From Candidatus Scybalocola faecavium (lineage in GTDB: Bacteria > Bacillota > Clostridia > Lachnospirales > Lachnospiraceae): a DNA stretch of 64,000 nucleotides. This document shows, in pieces, positions 18,438 to 26,057 of the stretch. The notes under the pieces were generated by a model that made no database searches, was not told where the DNA came from, and was given only the letters and a program-made list of their open reading frames with translations. Where the stretch lies: assembly GCA_018713145.1 (NCBI GenBank), contig DVFP01000013.1, forward strand, positions 62,001-126,000, read 5' to 3'. Positions within the stretch are counted from its first letter, which is position 1; the number at the start of each line of letters is the position of its first letter. The translations under genes and the position numbers were made by a program.

Positions 18438-18492
18438 AAAAGTTCTTGACATTTTTGGTGAGCGCAGTATAATCAAAATGTCAAGAACTTTT
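18438..18492 (+). promoter_or_regulatory. Promoter inside a perfect 18-bp inverted repeat
   Basis: TTGACA (18446-18451) and TATAAT (18468-18473) with a 16-base spacer. Two perfect 18-bp arms, 18438-18455 and 18475-18492, lie 19 bases apart; the left arm contains the -35 box and the right arm covers the start site. This is most simply an operator for autoregulation by the HTH protein two genes on. Confidence 0.85.
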
Positions 18493-18513
18493 GTCATTTT
18501 GGAGGTGACAGAA

Positions 18514-18831
18514 ATGAAAAGGAAAAACAGGCTGGATGAGATGGAGCTGGAAATATGGATGAAAAGTATGGTATGCGCCTACAAATTTATCCTTATTATA
18601 TTAGGCATTTGGATCATTGCAGGTATTTTTCTGAAATATTCTGTTGTACTGCCGGGATATATCCTTATTGGTCAGGCAGTCATTCGCTTTATTGCGGAAC
18701 AGATTTATAAGAGGAATGCAGAAGATGACCGCTGGAAGAGAAATGTTATTATTTTTCTTATAATTGGGGCGCTCATTATTTTCCTGATTCTTCTCATACC
18801 AGCAGCCAGTATAGGGATTGGAGAAATGTAA
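18514..18831 (+). CDS. Small membrane protein paired with HTH regulator
   Basis: A 105-residue protein with a charged N-terminus (MKRKNRLDEMELEIWMKS) and three hydrophobic segments. I do not recognise the family with certainty; similar small membrane proteins commonly precede short Cro/CI-type regulators in Firmicutes. ATG 18514 follows GGAGGTGA. Its TAA shares one base with the start of the HTH gene, so the two form a coupled unit. The upstream promoter lies in a large inverted repeat. Confidence 0.75.
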   Translation: MKRKNRLDEMELEIWMKSMVCAYKFILIILGIWIIAGIFLKYSVVLPGYILIGQAVIRFIAEQIYKRNAEDDRWKRNVIIFLIIGALIIFLILLIPAASIGIGEM

Positions 18832-19025
18832 TGAAGAATAAGATCCGCCAGCTGCGTAAGTCACGGGGCATGCGCCAGGAAGATCTGGCCAGATTCCTGG
18901 GCGTCACCCGCCAGACGATTAATGCTATAGAAAATGATAAATATAACCCTACATTGGAATTGGCAATGCGATTGGCAAAATTTTTAAATACTACAGTGGA
19001 AGAATTATTTATTTTGGATGACTGA
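18831..19025 (+). CDS. Short XRE-family HTH regulator
   Basis: A 64-residue protein that is almost entirely one Cro/CI helix-turn-helix: MRQEDLARFLGVTRQTINAI with the recognition helix and the following YNPTLELAMRLAKFL, matching the YozG-type small regulators. It probably binds the 18-bp inverted repeat in front of the upstream gene and represses the pair. The ligand or partner could be the membrane protein it is coupled to. Confidence 0.88.
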   Translation: MKNKIRQLRKSRGMRQEDLARFLGVTRQTINAIENDKYNPTLELAMRLAKFLNTTVEELFILDD

Positions 19026-19062
19026 CAGGATTATCCGGAAAATGTTGAAGGAGGGGATATAA

Positions 19063-19272
19063 ATGATTATACCAGCAGGAGCTATCCGGAAGAGAATGAT
19101 CATTAAAGCATTTCTTGAAGCTGGGGCAGTGTCTGGAAATACTGCGAAAACATTAAAAGAAATGGGGATTATAAAAGGGATAGGTCTGAAATTTGACCAG
19201 ATGGTAAAGCAAGGTGTGATAATCTCTTGCGGTGATGAAAAATATTACTTAGATCAGAGAAAGCTGCAGTAA
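19063..19272 (+). CDS. Small protein of unknown function
   Basis: A 69-residue basic protein with a strong GAAGGAGGGG site before the ATG. The pattern of short helices followed by QGVIISCGDEKYYLD looks like a small winged-helix fold, but I do not recognise a family. It lies 37 bases after the HTH regulator on the same strand and may be part of that unit. Confidence 0.55.
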   Translation: MIIPAGAIRKRMIIKAFLEAGAVSGNTAKTLKEMGIIKGIGLKFDQMVKQGVIISCGDEKYYLDQRKLQ

Positions 19273-19414
19273 CAGTTCCGCCCTGTCTGGGTATTTGTTG
19301 GGCTGACCGCAAGGCAATGATTCAAGGGTCGTTTTATAAAAGTTTAATGTCAAAATCGGTGTCACGATCCATGGAGAGATTTCAAGACATGTACATTATC
19401 TAAAATGGGAGGCA

Positions 19415-19686
19415 GGAGGGTATGAGGAAATGTGTGAAGTATCTGAAAAAATTTACTAGGAAGGAATAGAAGCTGGAAGAATATCAGGATTAAGAGAAGG
19501 ACGGAGCGAAGGACTAAAAGAAGGACGTAATGAAGGACTAAAAGAGGGAAGACTGGAATCGCAGAAAGAAACGGCAAAAAATCTGTTTGATATGGGATGT
19601 CAGCAGATGCCATTGCCCAGGCATTAAGAGTCAGTGTGAAAGTGGTGCAGGAATGGCTGTCTGGAAGTAAAAGTCCGATCAGATAA
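19415..19686 (+). pseudogene. Remnant of an Rpn-type (PD-(D/E)XK) nuclease/transposase gene, C-terminal part
   Basis: The reading GYEEMCEVSEKIY stops at an in-frame TAG (19457-19459), continues as EGIEAGRISGLREGR with EGLKEGR repeats, then needs a frameshift near 19605 to read SADAIAQALRVSVKVVQEW and end at TAA 19684-19686. This tail (MCEV..., Gly-Glu-Arg repeats, a closing helix that ends VVQEWLSG) is typical of the C-termini of Rpn family recombination-promoting nucleases. The N-terminal nuclease domain is gone. Confidence 0.7.
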
Positions 19687-19741
19687 CGAATTTGACTTTC
19701 GTGTCCATGGGATACCTGGCGGACCAGTCAAAGAAAACTTC

Positions 19742-19770
19742 TTGAATCTCATCGCCGGATGTGCTATAGT
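19742..19770 (+). promoter_or_regulatory. Promoter of the antisense antitoxin RNA
   Basis: TTGAAT (19742-19747) and TATAGT (19765-19770) with a 17-base spacer, about 65 bases before the terminator hairpin of the RNA. Confidence 0.7.
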
Positions 19771-19776
19771 AATAAT

Positions 19777-19876
19777 AGAAAAAGGGAAAACAACCGCCCA
19801 CAAAGTGGTTGACCTTGCAAAAATGGTTATAGAATTACCACCCTGCTACCGGTCAAAGTTTTGGGGTGGTTTTTCT
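19777..19876 (+). ncRNA. Putative type I antitoxin RNA
   Basis: A ~100-base transcript is predicted from the upstream promoter to the terminator at 19836-19875. It encodes no protein. It lies opposite the 3' part of the transcript of the holin-like toxin gene (minus strand, 19889-19981), the arrangement of convergent type I antitoxins that base-pair with toxin mRNA. The ends are estimates. Confidence 0.6.
19836..19875 (+). terminator. Terminator of the antitoxin RNA
   Basis: ACCACCC pairs with GGGTGGT across a 19-base loop, followed by TTTTT. Confidence 0.75.
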
Positions 19877-19888
19877 ATGCTTAAAGCA

Positions 19889-19981
19889 CTACTTGGTAAA
19901 CGTAAAAACGAATGTCAGTAATGCGAGAATGAACATAGCAAAGGCCATCAGGTCTTTAAAATCAAAAGATTTTTTGTCCAT
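19889..19981 (-). CDS. Holin-like type I toxin peptide
   Basis: A 30-residue peptide: a charged start (MDKKSFDFKDLM) then one membrane helix (AFAMFILALLTFVF) and a closing Lys. This matches the small putative holin-like toxins of Firmicutes type I systems, which depolarise the membrane when over-expressed. ATG 19981 follows GGGGGTGG by 5 bases. A minus-strand promoter lies 70-100 bases upstream and an antisense RNA gene faces its 3' end. Toxicity is inferred from the family. Confidence 0.72.
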   Translation of the reverse strand: MDKKSFDFKDLMAFAMFILALLTFVFTFTK

Positions 19982-20051
19982 CAGCACCACCCCCATTCTA
20001 TGTAAGAATAGAGGACAGCCACCCTGCAACACGGTTATTTCCCTTCTATAT

Positions 20052-20080
20052 ATCTTATCATAGACAGCATTTTCCTTCAA
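20052..20080 (-). promoter_or_regulatory. Promoter of the holin-like toxin
   Basis: Minus-strand TTGAAG (20075-20080) and TAAGAT (20052-20057) with a 17-base spacer. The leader of ~65 bases is long, as is usual for type I toxin mRNAs. Confidence 0.5.
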
Positions 20081-20260
20081 TTCTGATTTTTTAAAATTTT
20101 GATTGTTTTGGAATAGATATTCAAATTTAAAAATAAAAACAGCAAGATTTCCAAGACAGGAAGTATCTGGCTGTATTCCATGATGAGGCCCCTTTAAATA
20201 TCAAATTTTATTCTGCGTTTTTCTATATTTCCATGATAAATCCTTGTATTTGTAGAAATC

Positions 20261-20298
20261 AAAAAACAGCGGTAATTCTTTCCAAAACCGCTGTTTTA
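20261..20298 (-). terminator. Terminator of tRNA-Gly
   Basis: Minus-strand AAAACAGCGGT pairs with ACCGCTGTTTT, followed by a T-run, 16 bases after the tRNA. Confidence 0.88.
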
Positions 20299-20313
20299 CT
20301 GAAAAAAATAAAA

Positions 20314-20384
20314 GCGCGAGACGGGATTCGAACCCGCGACCCTCGCCTTGGCAAGGCGATACTCCACCACTGAGCCACTCGCGC
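20314..20384 (-). tRNA. tRNA-Gly (GCC)
   Basis: A 71-base cloverleaf on the minus strand. Acceptor arms are GCGCGAG and CTCGCGC, the anticodon stem-loop is TCGCC-TTGCCAA-GGCGA with anticodon GCC, and the T arm is GCGGG-TTCGAAT-CCCGT. The 3' CCA is not encoded and must be added. Confidence 0.97.
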
Positions 20385-20434
20385 ATATTACTGAAACTTT
20401 ATGAAGTTTTCTCTCTGTCTCAAGGACAAGTAAT

Positions 20435-20463
20435 ACTATACATGATAAATTGTTGCTTGTCAA
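20435..20463 (-). promoter_or_regulatory. Promoter of tRNA-Gly
   Basis: Minus-strand TTGACA (20458-20463) and TATAGT (20435-20440) with a 17-base spacer, about 45 bases before the mature tRNA. Confidence 0.8.
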
Positions 20464-20548
20464 CACTTTTTTTGAATTTTTTCAAAATTTGTGACAGTTT
20501 GGGGTACTGTTCACACAGCCGCCGGACACTTGCTGTATGGATGCGAAA

Positions 20549-20582
20549 GTTACTGGTTACTGGCTTGCCAGCAACCAGTAAC
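20549..20582. repeat. 34-nt hairpin, dispersed copy 1
   Basis: GTTACTGGTT pairs perfectly with AACCAGTAAC around an inner TGGC/GCCA stem. A second copy at 43576-43609 has the same length and core (ACTGGCTTGCC), with paired changes in the stem. Confidence 0.75.
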
Positions 20583-20673
20583 CAATTTGTCCAACTACAC
20601 CCCAAAGCGTCATTTTCTCCCTGGTAGCCGTAGAATTTAAGCCCCTACTTCGGCCCGATTCGCGATTTTGCTG

Positions 20674-20765
20674 ATTATGGCCTAACTTTTTTTGCTGCAG
20701 TTCGGCTGACATTGAAATTTTTCAATCTATAGCCGAATAATTCGTGAGCCAAATTAGGCCATAAT
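20674..20765. repeat. 92-base nested palindrome in non-coding DNA
   Basis: Perfect outer 12-bp arms (ATTATGGCCTAA / TTAGGCCATAAT) enclose TTCGGCT / AGCCGAA and TTGAAA / TTTCAA. More AGCCGAA-type motifs continue to about 20850. The 520-base gap between the tRNA and the M32 peptidase holds no gene; it looks like a small non-autonomous element or a long structured RNA. Confidence 0.7.
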
Positions 20766-20903
20766 TACATTGTTGCTGATTTTAGCCGAAATCCGATGGA
20801 AAATCCTACGGCCCTAATCAACAAAATCCATTTGATAGCCGAAGTTTATTAAATCTTCCCGGTGCAACTAAAAATTACGGCTCCTTTACTTTCCCCACAG
20901 ACA

Positions 20904-22406
20904 TTACAGTTCATATAAGCTGGAATATTTGTCAGTGAGATATTTAATATAGTATTCCGGATTAAAGCTTTCGCCGGTCATATCCATTAAGATTTCCTGG
21001 GTGTTTTTACAGCATCCGAAGCGATGGATATGCTCTTTTAAATATTCCCGGATAGGAGCGAGATTTCCCTGCTCCAGATAGTCTTTTATGGGCATAACGG
21101 TTTCCATATGATGGTAGATCTGGGCGGCAATAGCGCTGCCGATAGCATAGGACGGGAAGTAGCCGAAGCTTCCGCCGGACCAGTGCATATCCTGCAGGAT
21201 ACCTTCAGTATCATTGGATGGGGTAATGCCTAAGTATTCTTCATATTTCTGATTCCATAATGCGGGAAGCTGATCAACGGTAACCTGTCCGTCAAAGATC
21301 ATTTTTTCAATCTCATATCGGATCATAATATGGAAAGGATAGGTCAGCTCGTCTGCTTCAGTGCGGATCAGGCTTGGGCAGGATGCATTAATAGCCTTAT
21401 AAAATTCGTCCAGGCTTACCTGGGAAAGCTGTTCTGGGTACATATCCACCAGTTTTTGATAAATGGGCTTCCAAAATTCCCGGCTGCGGCCAATATTATT
21501 TTCATAAAAACGGGACTGGGATTCATGCATCCCCATCGAAGTCCCCGAGCCTACGATGGTCAGGGTGATCTTGTCATCAATGCCCTGTTCGTAAAGACCG
21601 TGGCCCCCTTCATGGATGGCAGAGAAAATGGCAGAATCCAGCTTGTTTTCATAATAATGGTTTGTAAAACGCACATCATGATTGTGGAGCTGGGTCGTAA
21701 AAGGATGCTCACTTTCACTGGTCAGGCCCCGGTTATAGTCAAAGCCAATATATTCTGCAAGAAAATGGCAGAATTTTTCCTGAGTATCTGCCGGGTAAAA
21801 CTTATGGAGACACTGGGTAGAGATCAGGTCCTGCTTCTGGCTGATTTTTTTCACAAGAGGTGTAAGGGCTGCGCTAAGACGGCCAAAGAAATCATCCAGG
21901 ATCTTTGTTGTAAAGCCTTCCTCATAATCGTCCAGTGCGGCGTCATAAAGAGTCTGTCCCTCTTTTTGGGCATAACCGGCAAATTTCTTTGAGTAAGTGA
22001 TGATCTGTTCCAGGACAGGGGCGTAGGATGCATAATCATTGTTATTTTTTGCCGCCTCCCAAATGGGGTATGCCTGGACAAGCAGGGAAGAGTAGGCCTG
22101 ATATTCTTCCGGGGGAATCAGGGACAGTTTGCGGAACTGTTTATTTAACAGGCGGATAATGGCTTTTTCGTGGAAAGCAAGCTCTTTTTGAGCCTCAGGT
22201 GTGGATAACCGGGGCAAAAGGTTTTTAACCTCGTCATTGATCAGGGCGCGGTACTGCTCTCCGGATAATATGCCGATGATCTTTGACGTATTTTCTATAG
22301 AATCTTTTGGGGCATTGTATTGATCCCAATTAAACAAGGTGCAGGCAGCGTTTAAGGCAAAAGCCCGGTCAAGGTAAGGCTGCAGCTGCTGAAATAACTC
22401 ACTCAT
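20904..22406 (-). CDS. M32 family metallocarboxypeptidase
   Basis: A 500-residue zinc carboxypeptidase of the Taq/Pfu type that trims C-terminal residues from peptides in the cytosol. The zinc motif HEGGH is in AIHEGGHGLYEQG, the second family motif reads HESQSRFYEN, and IRTEADELTYPFHIMIRYE contains the IRxxADELTY signature. Length is normal. The start is preceded by AAGGAGG within a tandem leader repeat. Confidence 0.93.
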   Translation of the reverse strand: MSELFQQLQPYLDRAFALNAACTLFNWDQYNAPKDSIENTSKIIGILSGEQYRALINDEVKNLLPRLSTPEAQKELAFHEKAIIRLLNKQFRKLSLIPPEEYQAYSSLLVQAYPIWEAAKNNNDYASYAPVLEQIITYSKKFAGYAQKEGQTLYDAALDDYEEGFTTKILDDFFGRLSAALTPLVKKISQKQDLISTQCLHKFYPADTQEKFCHFLAEYIGFDYNRGLTSESEHPFTTQLHNHDVRFTNHYYENKLDSAIFSAIHEGGHGLYEQGIDDKITLTIVGSGTSMGMHESQSRFYENNIGRSREFWKPIYQKLVDMYPEQLSQVSLDEFYKAINASCPSLIRTEADELTYPFHIMIRYEIEKMIFDGQVTVDQLPALWNQKYEEYLGITPSNDTEGILQDMHWSGGSFGYFPSYAIGSAIAAQIYHHMETVMPIKDYLEQGNLAPIREYLKEHIHRFGCCKNTQEILMDMTGESFNPEYYIKYLTDKYSSLYEL

Positions 22407-22407
22407 A

Positions 22408-22499
22408 ATTTCCTCCTTATCGGCCGTGTTTTTAAGGCCATAAAGGTATCCCCAGAGGGGATTTCCTCCTTATCGGCCGTGTTTTTAAGGCCATAAAGG
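22408..22499 (-). repeat. Tandem leader repeat with ribosome-binding site before the M32 peptidase
   Basis: A perfect 39-bp direct repeat (22408-22446 and 22461-22499, period 53). On the minus strand each copy reads CCTTTATGGCCTTAAAAAC followed by ACGGCCGATAAGGAGGAAAT; only the promoter-distal copy serves the gene. A CCCC(TCT)GGGG hairpin separates the copies. It is the same kind of unit as at 12700-12822. Confidence 0.88.
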
Positions 22500-22554
22500 A
22501 AGTATATCAGAGGAACGAAGAAAACTCAAGATATAGTGGCCTGACGTAAGCTTC

Positions 22555-22583
22555 TTGTGTTTTTACAGGGAATAGGGTATGAT
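22555..22583 (+). promoter_or_regulatory. Promoter of deoC
   Basis: TTGTGT (22555-22560) and TATGAT (22578-22583) with a 17-base spacer. Confidence 0.55.
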
Positions 22584-22653
22584 AGAACTATAAATGATAA
22601 TATGGGAAAAGCGGTTTTACAGCTTTGGAGCAATGTGTCAGGAGGGGATTCAA

Positions 22654-23313
22654 ATGGGTAAATTATTGCCGGAATATTTTGACCACACAATTTTAAAGGC
22701 CGATGCCGGGGAAGGGGATGTGACCCGGGTATGCAGGGAAGCTCTCCAGTGGGGCTTTGCCTCTGTGTGCGTTAATGGCTGCTATACAAAACTGGCTGCC
22801 AGGCTTCTTGCCGGTTCTAAGGTAAAGGTGTGTACAGTGGCAGGTTTTCCTTTGGGCATGGCTGATTCTCAGGTCAAAGCTTTTGAGGCAGAGCAGGCGA
22901 TTAAAGACGGAGCCGGTGAAATTGATATGGTCATGAATATAGGGGCATTAAAGGATCACCGGGATGATTTTGTCCGAAAGGATATTGAAATTGTTAAAGA
23001 AAAATGTCAGGGAAAGGCGTTGTTAAAGGTGATCATTGAAGCATGCCTTTTAACGGATGAAGAAAAGATAAGGGCCTGCTGTCTGGCTGCAGAAGCGGGA
23101 GCGGATTTCGTAAAGACTTCCACAGGATTTTCTACAGGCGGGGCAACTGTGGAGGATGTGGCTCTGATGAAAAAGGCTGTCAGCGGACGGGCTAAAGTGA
23201 AGGCGGCCGGAGGAATCCGAAGTGCCCGGGACGCTTATAAAATGATCCAGGCCGGGGCGGACCGGTTAGGTACCAGCGCCACTGTGGCGATTATGGAGGA
23301 GGACCGCATGTAA
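22654..23313 (+). CDS. deoC: Deoxyribose-phosphate aldolase
   Basis: A 219-residue class I aldolase that splits 2-deoxyribose 5-phosphate into acetaldehyde and glyceraldehyde 3-phosphate in nucleoside salvage. The Schiff-base lysine is in [25 protein letters not shown] and [12 protein letters not shown] are also typical. ATG 22654 follows AGGAGGGG; an ATG 20 codons earlier has no site. No other deo gene is near. Confidence 0.95.
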   Translation: MGKLLPEYFDHTILKADAGEGDVTRVCREALQWGFASVCVNGCYTKLAARLLAGSKVKVCTVAGFPLGMADSQVKAFEAEQAIKDGAGEIDMVMNIGALKDHRDDFVRKDIEIVKEKCQGKALLKVIIEACLLTDEEKIRACCLAAEAGADFVKTSTGFSTGGATVEDVALMKKAVSGRAKVKAAGGIRSARDAYKMIQAGADRLGTSATVAIMEEDRM

Positions 23314-23359
23314 GAAAACGGCATGCAAGAAAATGGTGCAGATCAAGGAGGGAATGAAT

Positions 23360-23725
23360 ATGAAACCGGATTTTACAGGATTTTGGGAAAATATGTGGCT
23401 TGTTGTTTTATTGATAGTTTTGGCTGTGATCTTTTCCGCTGCGTATTTTATACGGTATTATGTTACAAACCGGAAGATTACAGTTGACGCTTCGGTACTT
23501 AATATCCAGGAGGATATGGCTGTAAATCCCACGATGACCACATCCCGGGGCGTACCTCTGGCATCGGCGGTAAGCAGTATGAACGTAACTTTTAGTGTGA
23601 ACGGGGAAAACGGCCAGATCATCTTAACTGTACCCGGGGCGGATGCGGATAAGCTGGTTAAGGGGATGCGGGGGCAGCTATGCTACCGAGGCCATTCCTA
23701 CATTTCATTTATACCGGAAAGGTAA
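23360..23725 (+). CDS. DUF2500-like membrane protein
   Basis: A 121-residue protein with one N-terminal membrane helix (MWLVVLLIVLAVIFSAAYFI) and a beta-rich tail. The closing VKGMRGQLCYRGHSYISFI corresponds to the GxxGxLxYxGxxFxxF end of DUF2500 proteins. The function of that family is unknown. AAGGAGG lies 8 bases before ATG 23360. It follows deoC after 46 bases and is probably cotranscribed. Confidence 0.65.
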   Translation: MKPDFTGFWENMWLVVLLIVLAVIFSAAYFIRYYVTNRKITVDASVLNIQEDMAVNPTMTTSRGVPLASAVSSMNVTFSVNGENGQIILTVPGADADKLVKGMRGQLCYRGHSYISFIPER

Positions 23726-23742
23726 CATAAAAATAACCATAC

Positions 23743-23790
23743 GGCCATGATCTATGGGATAAGCTGCTGTAATGTCCCTAAACCATGGCC
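23743..23790 (+). promoter_or_regulatory. Leader hairpin before the acyltransferase gene
   Basis: CGGCCATG faces CCATGGCCG with an inner GGG/CCC pair. No T-run follows, so it is not a plain terminator. Class not recognised. Confidence 0.35.
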
Positions 23791-23829
23791 GGATTGCTGT
23801 AAAAAATACATCATAAGGAGAATGACCGG

Positions 23830-24912
23830 ATGAACGAAAATCCATCAACGACACAATTATCGCTGGAAAGCTTATCAAAATACCGAAGCGTCCTTATGGG
23901 CCTGGAGATCCTTCTGATCATCATTTTTCATTTCGCGGAGGACTGCAGGACCTATGAGATCCACTATGTAGGGGGGGTGCAATGGTTTGATATTTACATC
24001 CACAGTTCGGGTGTGGACATGTTTTTGCTGCTTTCCGGTCTGGGCCTATATTTTTCCATGAAAAAAGGGCCTGAGAGAAAGGCTTTTTATAAGAAGCGCT
24101 TTCAAAAGCTGCTGATCCCCTACGTGATCGTGGCCGTACCTGCATGGCTGTGGCTGGATGTGATCTGGGAGAAAAGCGGCGTCCTTACCTTTTTGAAGGA
24201 TATTTCATTTGTTTCTTTTTTCTTTCAGGAAAAAAGGTGGTTCTGGTATATCCTTATGGCAGGCGTGTGTTATGTAGTCTTTCCATATATTTTTAATCTG
24301 GTGGAGCAGGCCAGGGACAGAGCCGAAGAAAAGCTGCGGATCATGAGCCTGTGTCTGCTGACAACAGTGGTGCTGATCCTTTTAGAGTTGTATCACCATG
24401 ATCTGTATGTCAACATAAGTATTGCTGTGACCAGGTTCCCTGCATTTTTTGCAGGAGTTCTTATTGGGAAAGCTGTGTATGAAAAACGCAGGATTTCTGT
24501 CGGAGGCGTTGCCGCCTTAGCGGTGTCCGCTGTTATTTTAGCCGGCCCTTTAGGTCTGGCGGATAAGAGTATTATTGGCGTGTATATGGCCGGGTTTGTA
24601 AACTTTTGTCTGTGCCTGGTTTTTGTTTTGGTTCTGACCTGGATGAGCCGCAGCCGTTTTTGTCTTTTAAGGGGAACTGAGCGGGGGATCTTTTTGATCC
24701 TGGGGTGGTTTGGAAAATACACCCTGGAGCTTTACCTGATCCATGTGGCTGTGCGCCGGATCATGAAAACCCTGGGGTTTTACACATACAGATTGTCCTG
24801 GGAAGGGATCATGATCCTTATTTCTCTGGTCCTTGCTCTGGTGCTTCACAAGATGACGGATGGGATCTTTAAACAATTGGAGAAAAGAAAAGCCCGGAAG
24901 GTAAACCGTTGA
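23830..24912 (+). CDS. Acyltransferase family 3 membrane protein
   Basis: A 360-residue integral membrane protein with about ten helices. The order of segments (FHFAEDC near the start, SSGVDMFLLLSGLGLYFS, FYKKRFQKLLIPY, then ELYLIHVAVRR near the end) is that of acyltransferase 3 proteins, which transfer acetyl or succinyl groups to surface polysaccharides or lipids. The catalytic His is expected at the FHF position. The substrate is unknown and no glycan gene is next to it. Confidence 0.82.
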   Translation: MNENPSTTQLSLESLSKYRSVLMGLEILLIIIFHFAEDCRTYEIHYVGGVQWFDIYIHSSGVDMFLLLSGLGLYFSMKKGPERKAFYKKRFQKLLIPYVIVAVPAWLWLDVIWEKSGVLTFLKDISFVSFFFQEKRWFWYILMAGVCYVVFPYIFNLVEQARDRAEEKLRIMSLCLLTTVVLILLELYHHDLYVNISIAVTRFPAFFAGVLIGKAVYEKRRISVGGVAALAVSAVILAGPLGLADKSIIGVYMAGFVNFCLCLVFVLVLTWMSRSRFCLLRGTERGIFLILGWFGKYTLELYLIHVAVRRIMKTLGFYTYRLSWEGIMILISLVLALVLHKMTDGIFKQLEKRKARKVNR

Positions 24913-24938
24913 GTGATCGCAACGGTTTATCTTCCGGG
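24893..24938 (-). terminator. Terminator of the sugar isomerase gene, overlapping the acyltransferase 3' end
   Basis: CCGGAAG(G/A)TAAACCGTTG pairs with its complement around an 8-base loop. On the minus strand it is followed by GGGCTTTTCTTTTC, on the plus strand by no T-run. Confidence 0.7.
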
Positions 24939-24968
24939 GGTGATTACAGGACAGTCCTGCAGGGGGAT

Positions 24969-25787
24969 TTATTTAAGGCTGTTAAGATATTCTATACTCA
25001 TCTGAACCGATTCCATCGGTGTCTTGCCCATGGATGGGGCATCCTGTTCGACAATGACCCATTTTGCCTGAGCGTCCTGGGAAGCCTGCAGGAGGGATGG
25101 AATATCCTGAAGGCCATGTCCTAAAGGCCGGAATTCAAATACGCCTTCTTCTTTATTTTCTTTGCCGTCATCTTCAATGCCAATAAGTTCATACATTTTG
25201 GAAACATGACCGGACTTAAAGAAATCCTTTAAATGGACGATAGGCGCCCGGCCGGTATATTTGCGCACATAGGCTGCCGGATCTTCACCAGCTACATTGA
25301 CCCAGCAAGTGTCGATCTCTGTCTGGAGCAGGTCTGCAGGGATGGTATCATATAAAACATCCAGCGCGTATTTTCCGTCTAATTTGGCAAATTCAAAGTC
25401 ATGGTTATGATAAAGCAGCTTCATGCCATGTTTGTTTGCCGCTTCCCCAAGCTTACGGGCTCCGTCAATGACTTCCTGGAATTTATCGCAGCCGGGGCGG
25501 TATTCTTCTGTGAGATAAGGAATGACAATGTACTGGCATCCGATCTTGGCATAGGTTTCCATCGTGCCTTCCGGGTCAGCCATCATTTCTACAAAGGGAA
25601 CATGAGCGGAAAGGGGAATCAGTCCAGCTGCCTGGGCGGCATCCTTTACTTCCTGGGCGGAATGGCCGTAAAGTCCGGCAAACTCTACGCCTTCATAGCC
25701 CATGGCTTTAACTTTTTTTAAAGTTCCTTCAAAATCTTTTTCTAAATCTTCTCTTACAGAGTAAAGCTGTAATCCTACTGGTAACAT
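24969..25787 (-). CDS. Sugar phosphate isomerase/epimerase (xylose isomerase-like TIM barrel)
   Basis: A 272-residue TIM-barrel protein. GLQLYSVREDLEKDFEGTL and GYEGVEFAGLYG open it, LLYHNHDFEFAKLDGKYALD and TEIDTCWV carry the metal-binding His, Glu and Asp, and PIVHLKDF the next His. This is the IolE/IolI-like family (inosose dehydratases, keto-sugar epimerases). The exact substrate cannot be read. It is monocistronic, with the site GGAGG before the ATG, and is divergent from the AraC regulator next door, which may control it. Confidence 0.85.
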   Translation of the reverse strand: MLPVGLQLYSVREDLEKDFEGTLKKVKAMGYEGVEFAGLYGHSAQEVKDAAQAAGLIPLSAHVPFVEMMADPEGTMETYAKIGCQYIVIPYLTEEYRPGCDKFQEVIDGARKLGEAANKHGMKLLYHNHDFEFAKLDGKYALDVLYDTIPADLLQTEIDTCWVNVAGEDPAAYVRKYTGRAPIVHLKDFFKSGHVSKMYELIGIEDDGKENKEEGVFEFRPLGHGLQDIPSLLQASQDAQAKWVIVEQDAPSMGKTPMESVQMSIEYLNSLK

Positions 25788-25903
25788 AAAAAACCTCCCA
25801 TATGATATTAATAAAAATTTGAACCTGTGATACCACGGATCGCTCCGTGCCGCCGCACTCCAGCTCTCCTAAAGCATATCTATTTGATCCTGGTATTTCT
25901 ATA

Positions 25904-25932
25904 TTGAATGATACGCAAAAAAATGCTATAAT
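25904..25932 (+). promoter_or_regulatory. Promoter of the AraC-family regulator
   Basis: TTGAAT (25904-25909) and TATAAT (25927-25932) with a 17-base spacer; the 5' leader is about 120 bases. Confidence 0.65.
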
Positions 25933-26057
25933 TCAAGTCAAATACCAATATAAACCAGACAAAAATTGCGCACTTTATAATGGCTGGCTGAAATCCCCCA
26001 AAGGGCCTGCAGCCGGGAGGGCACGGTATAAATAAACGAAAGGATAGGACAATTTTA

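Noticed and set aside
19415-19600. CRISPR-like array in the Gly-Glu-Arg repeat region
   Set aside because: The GAAGGACTAAAAGAAGGAC repeats are short, contiguous and follow codons; there are no spacers or cas genes.
20204-20627. Short ORFs on both strands across tRNA-Gly and the adjacent non-coding DNA
   Set aside because: They run through the tRNA, its terminator or the hairpin repeat and have no ribosome sites.
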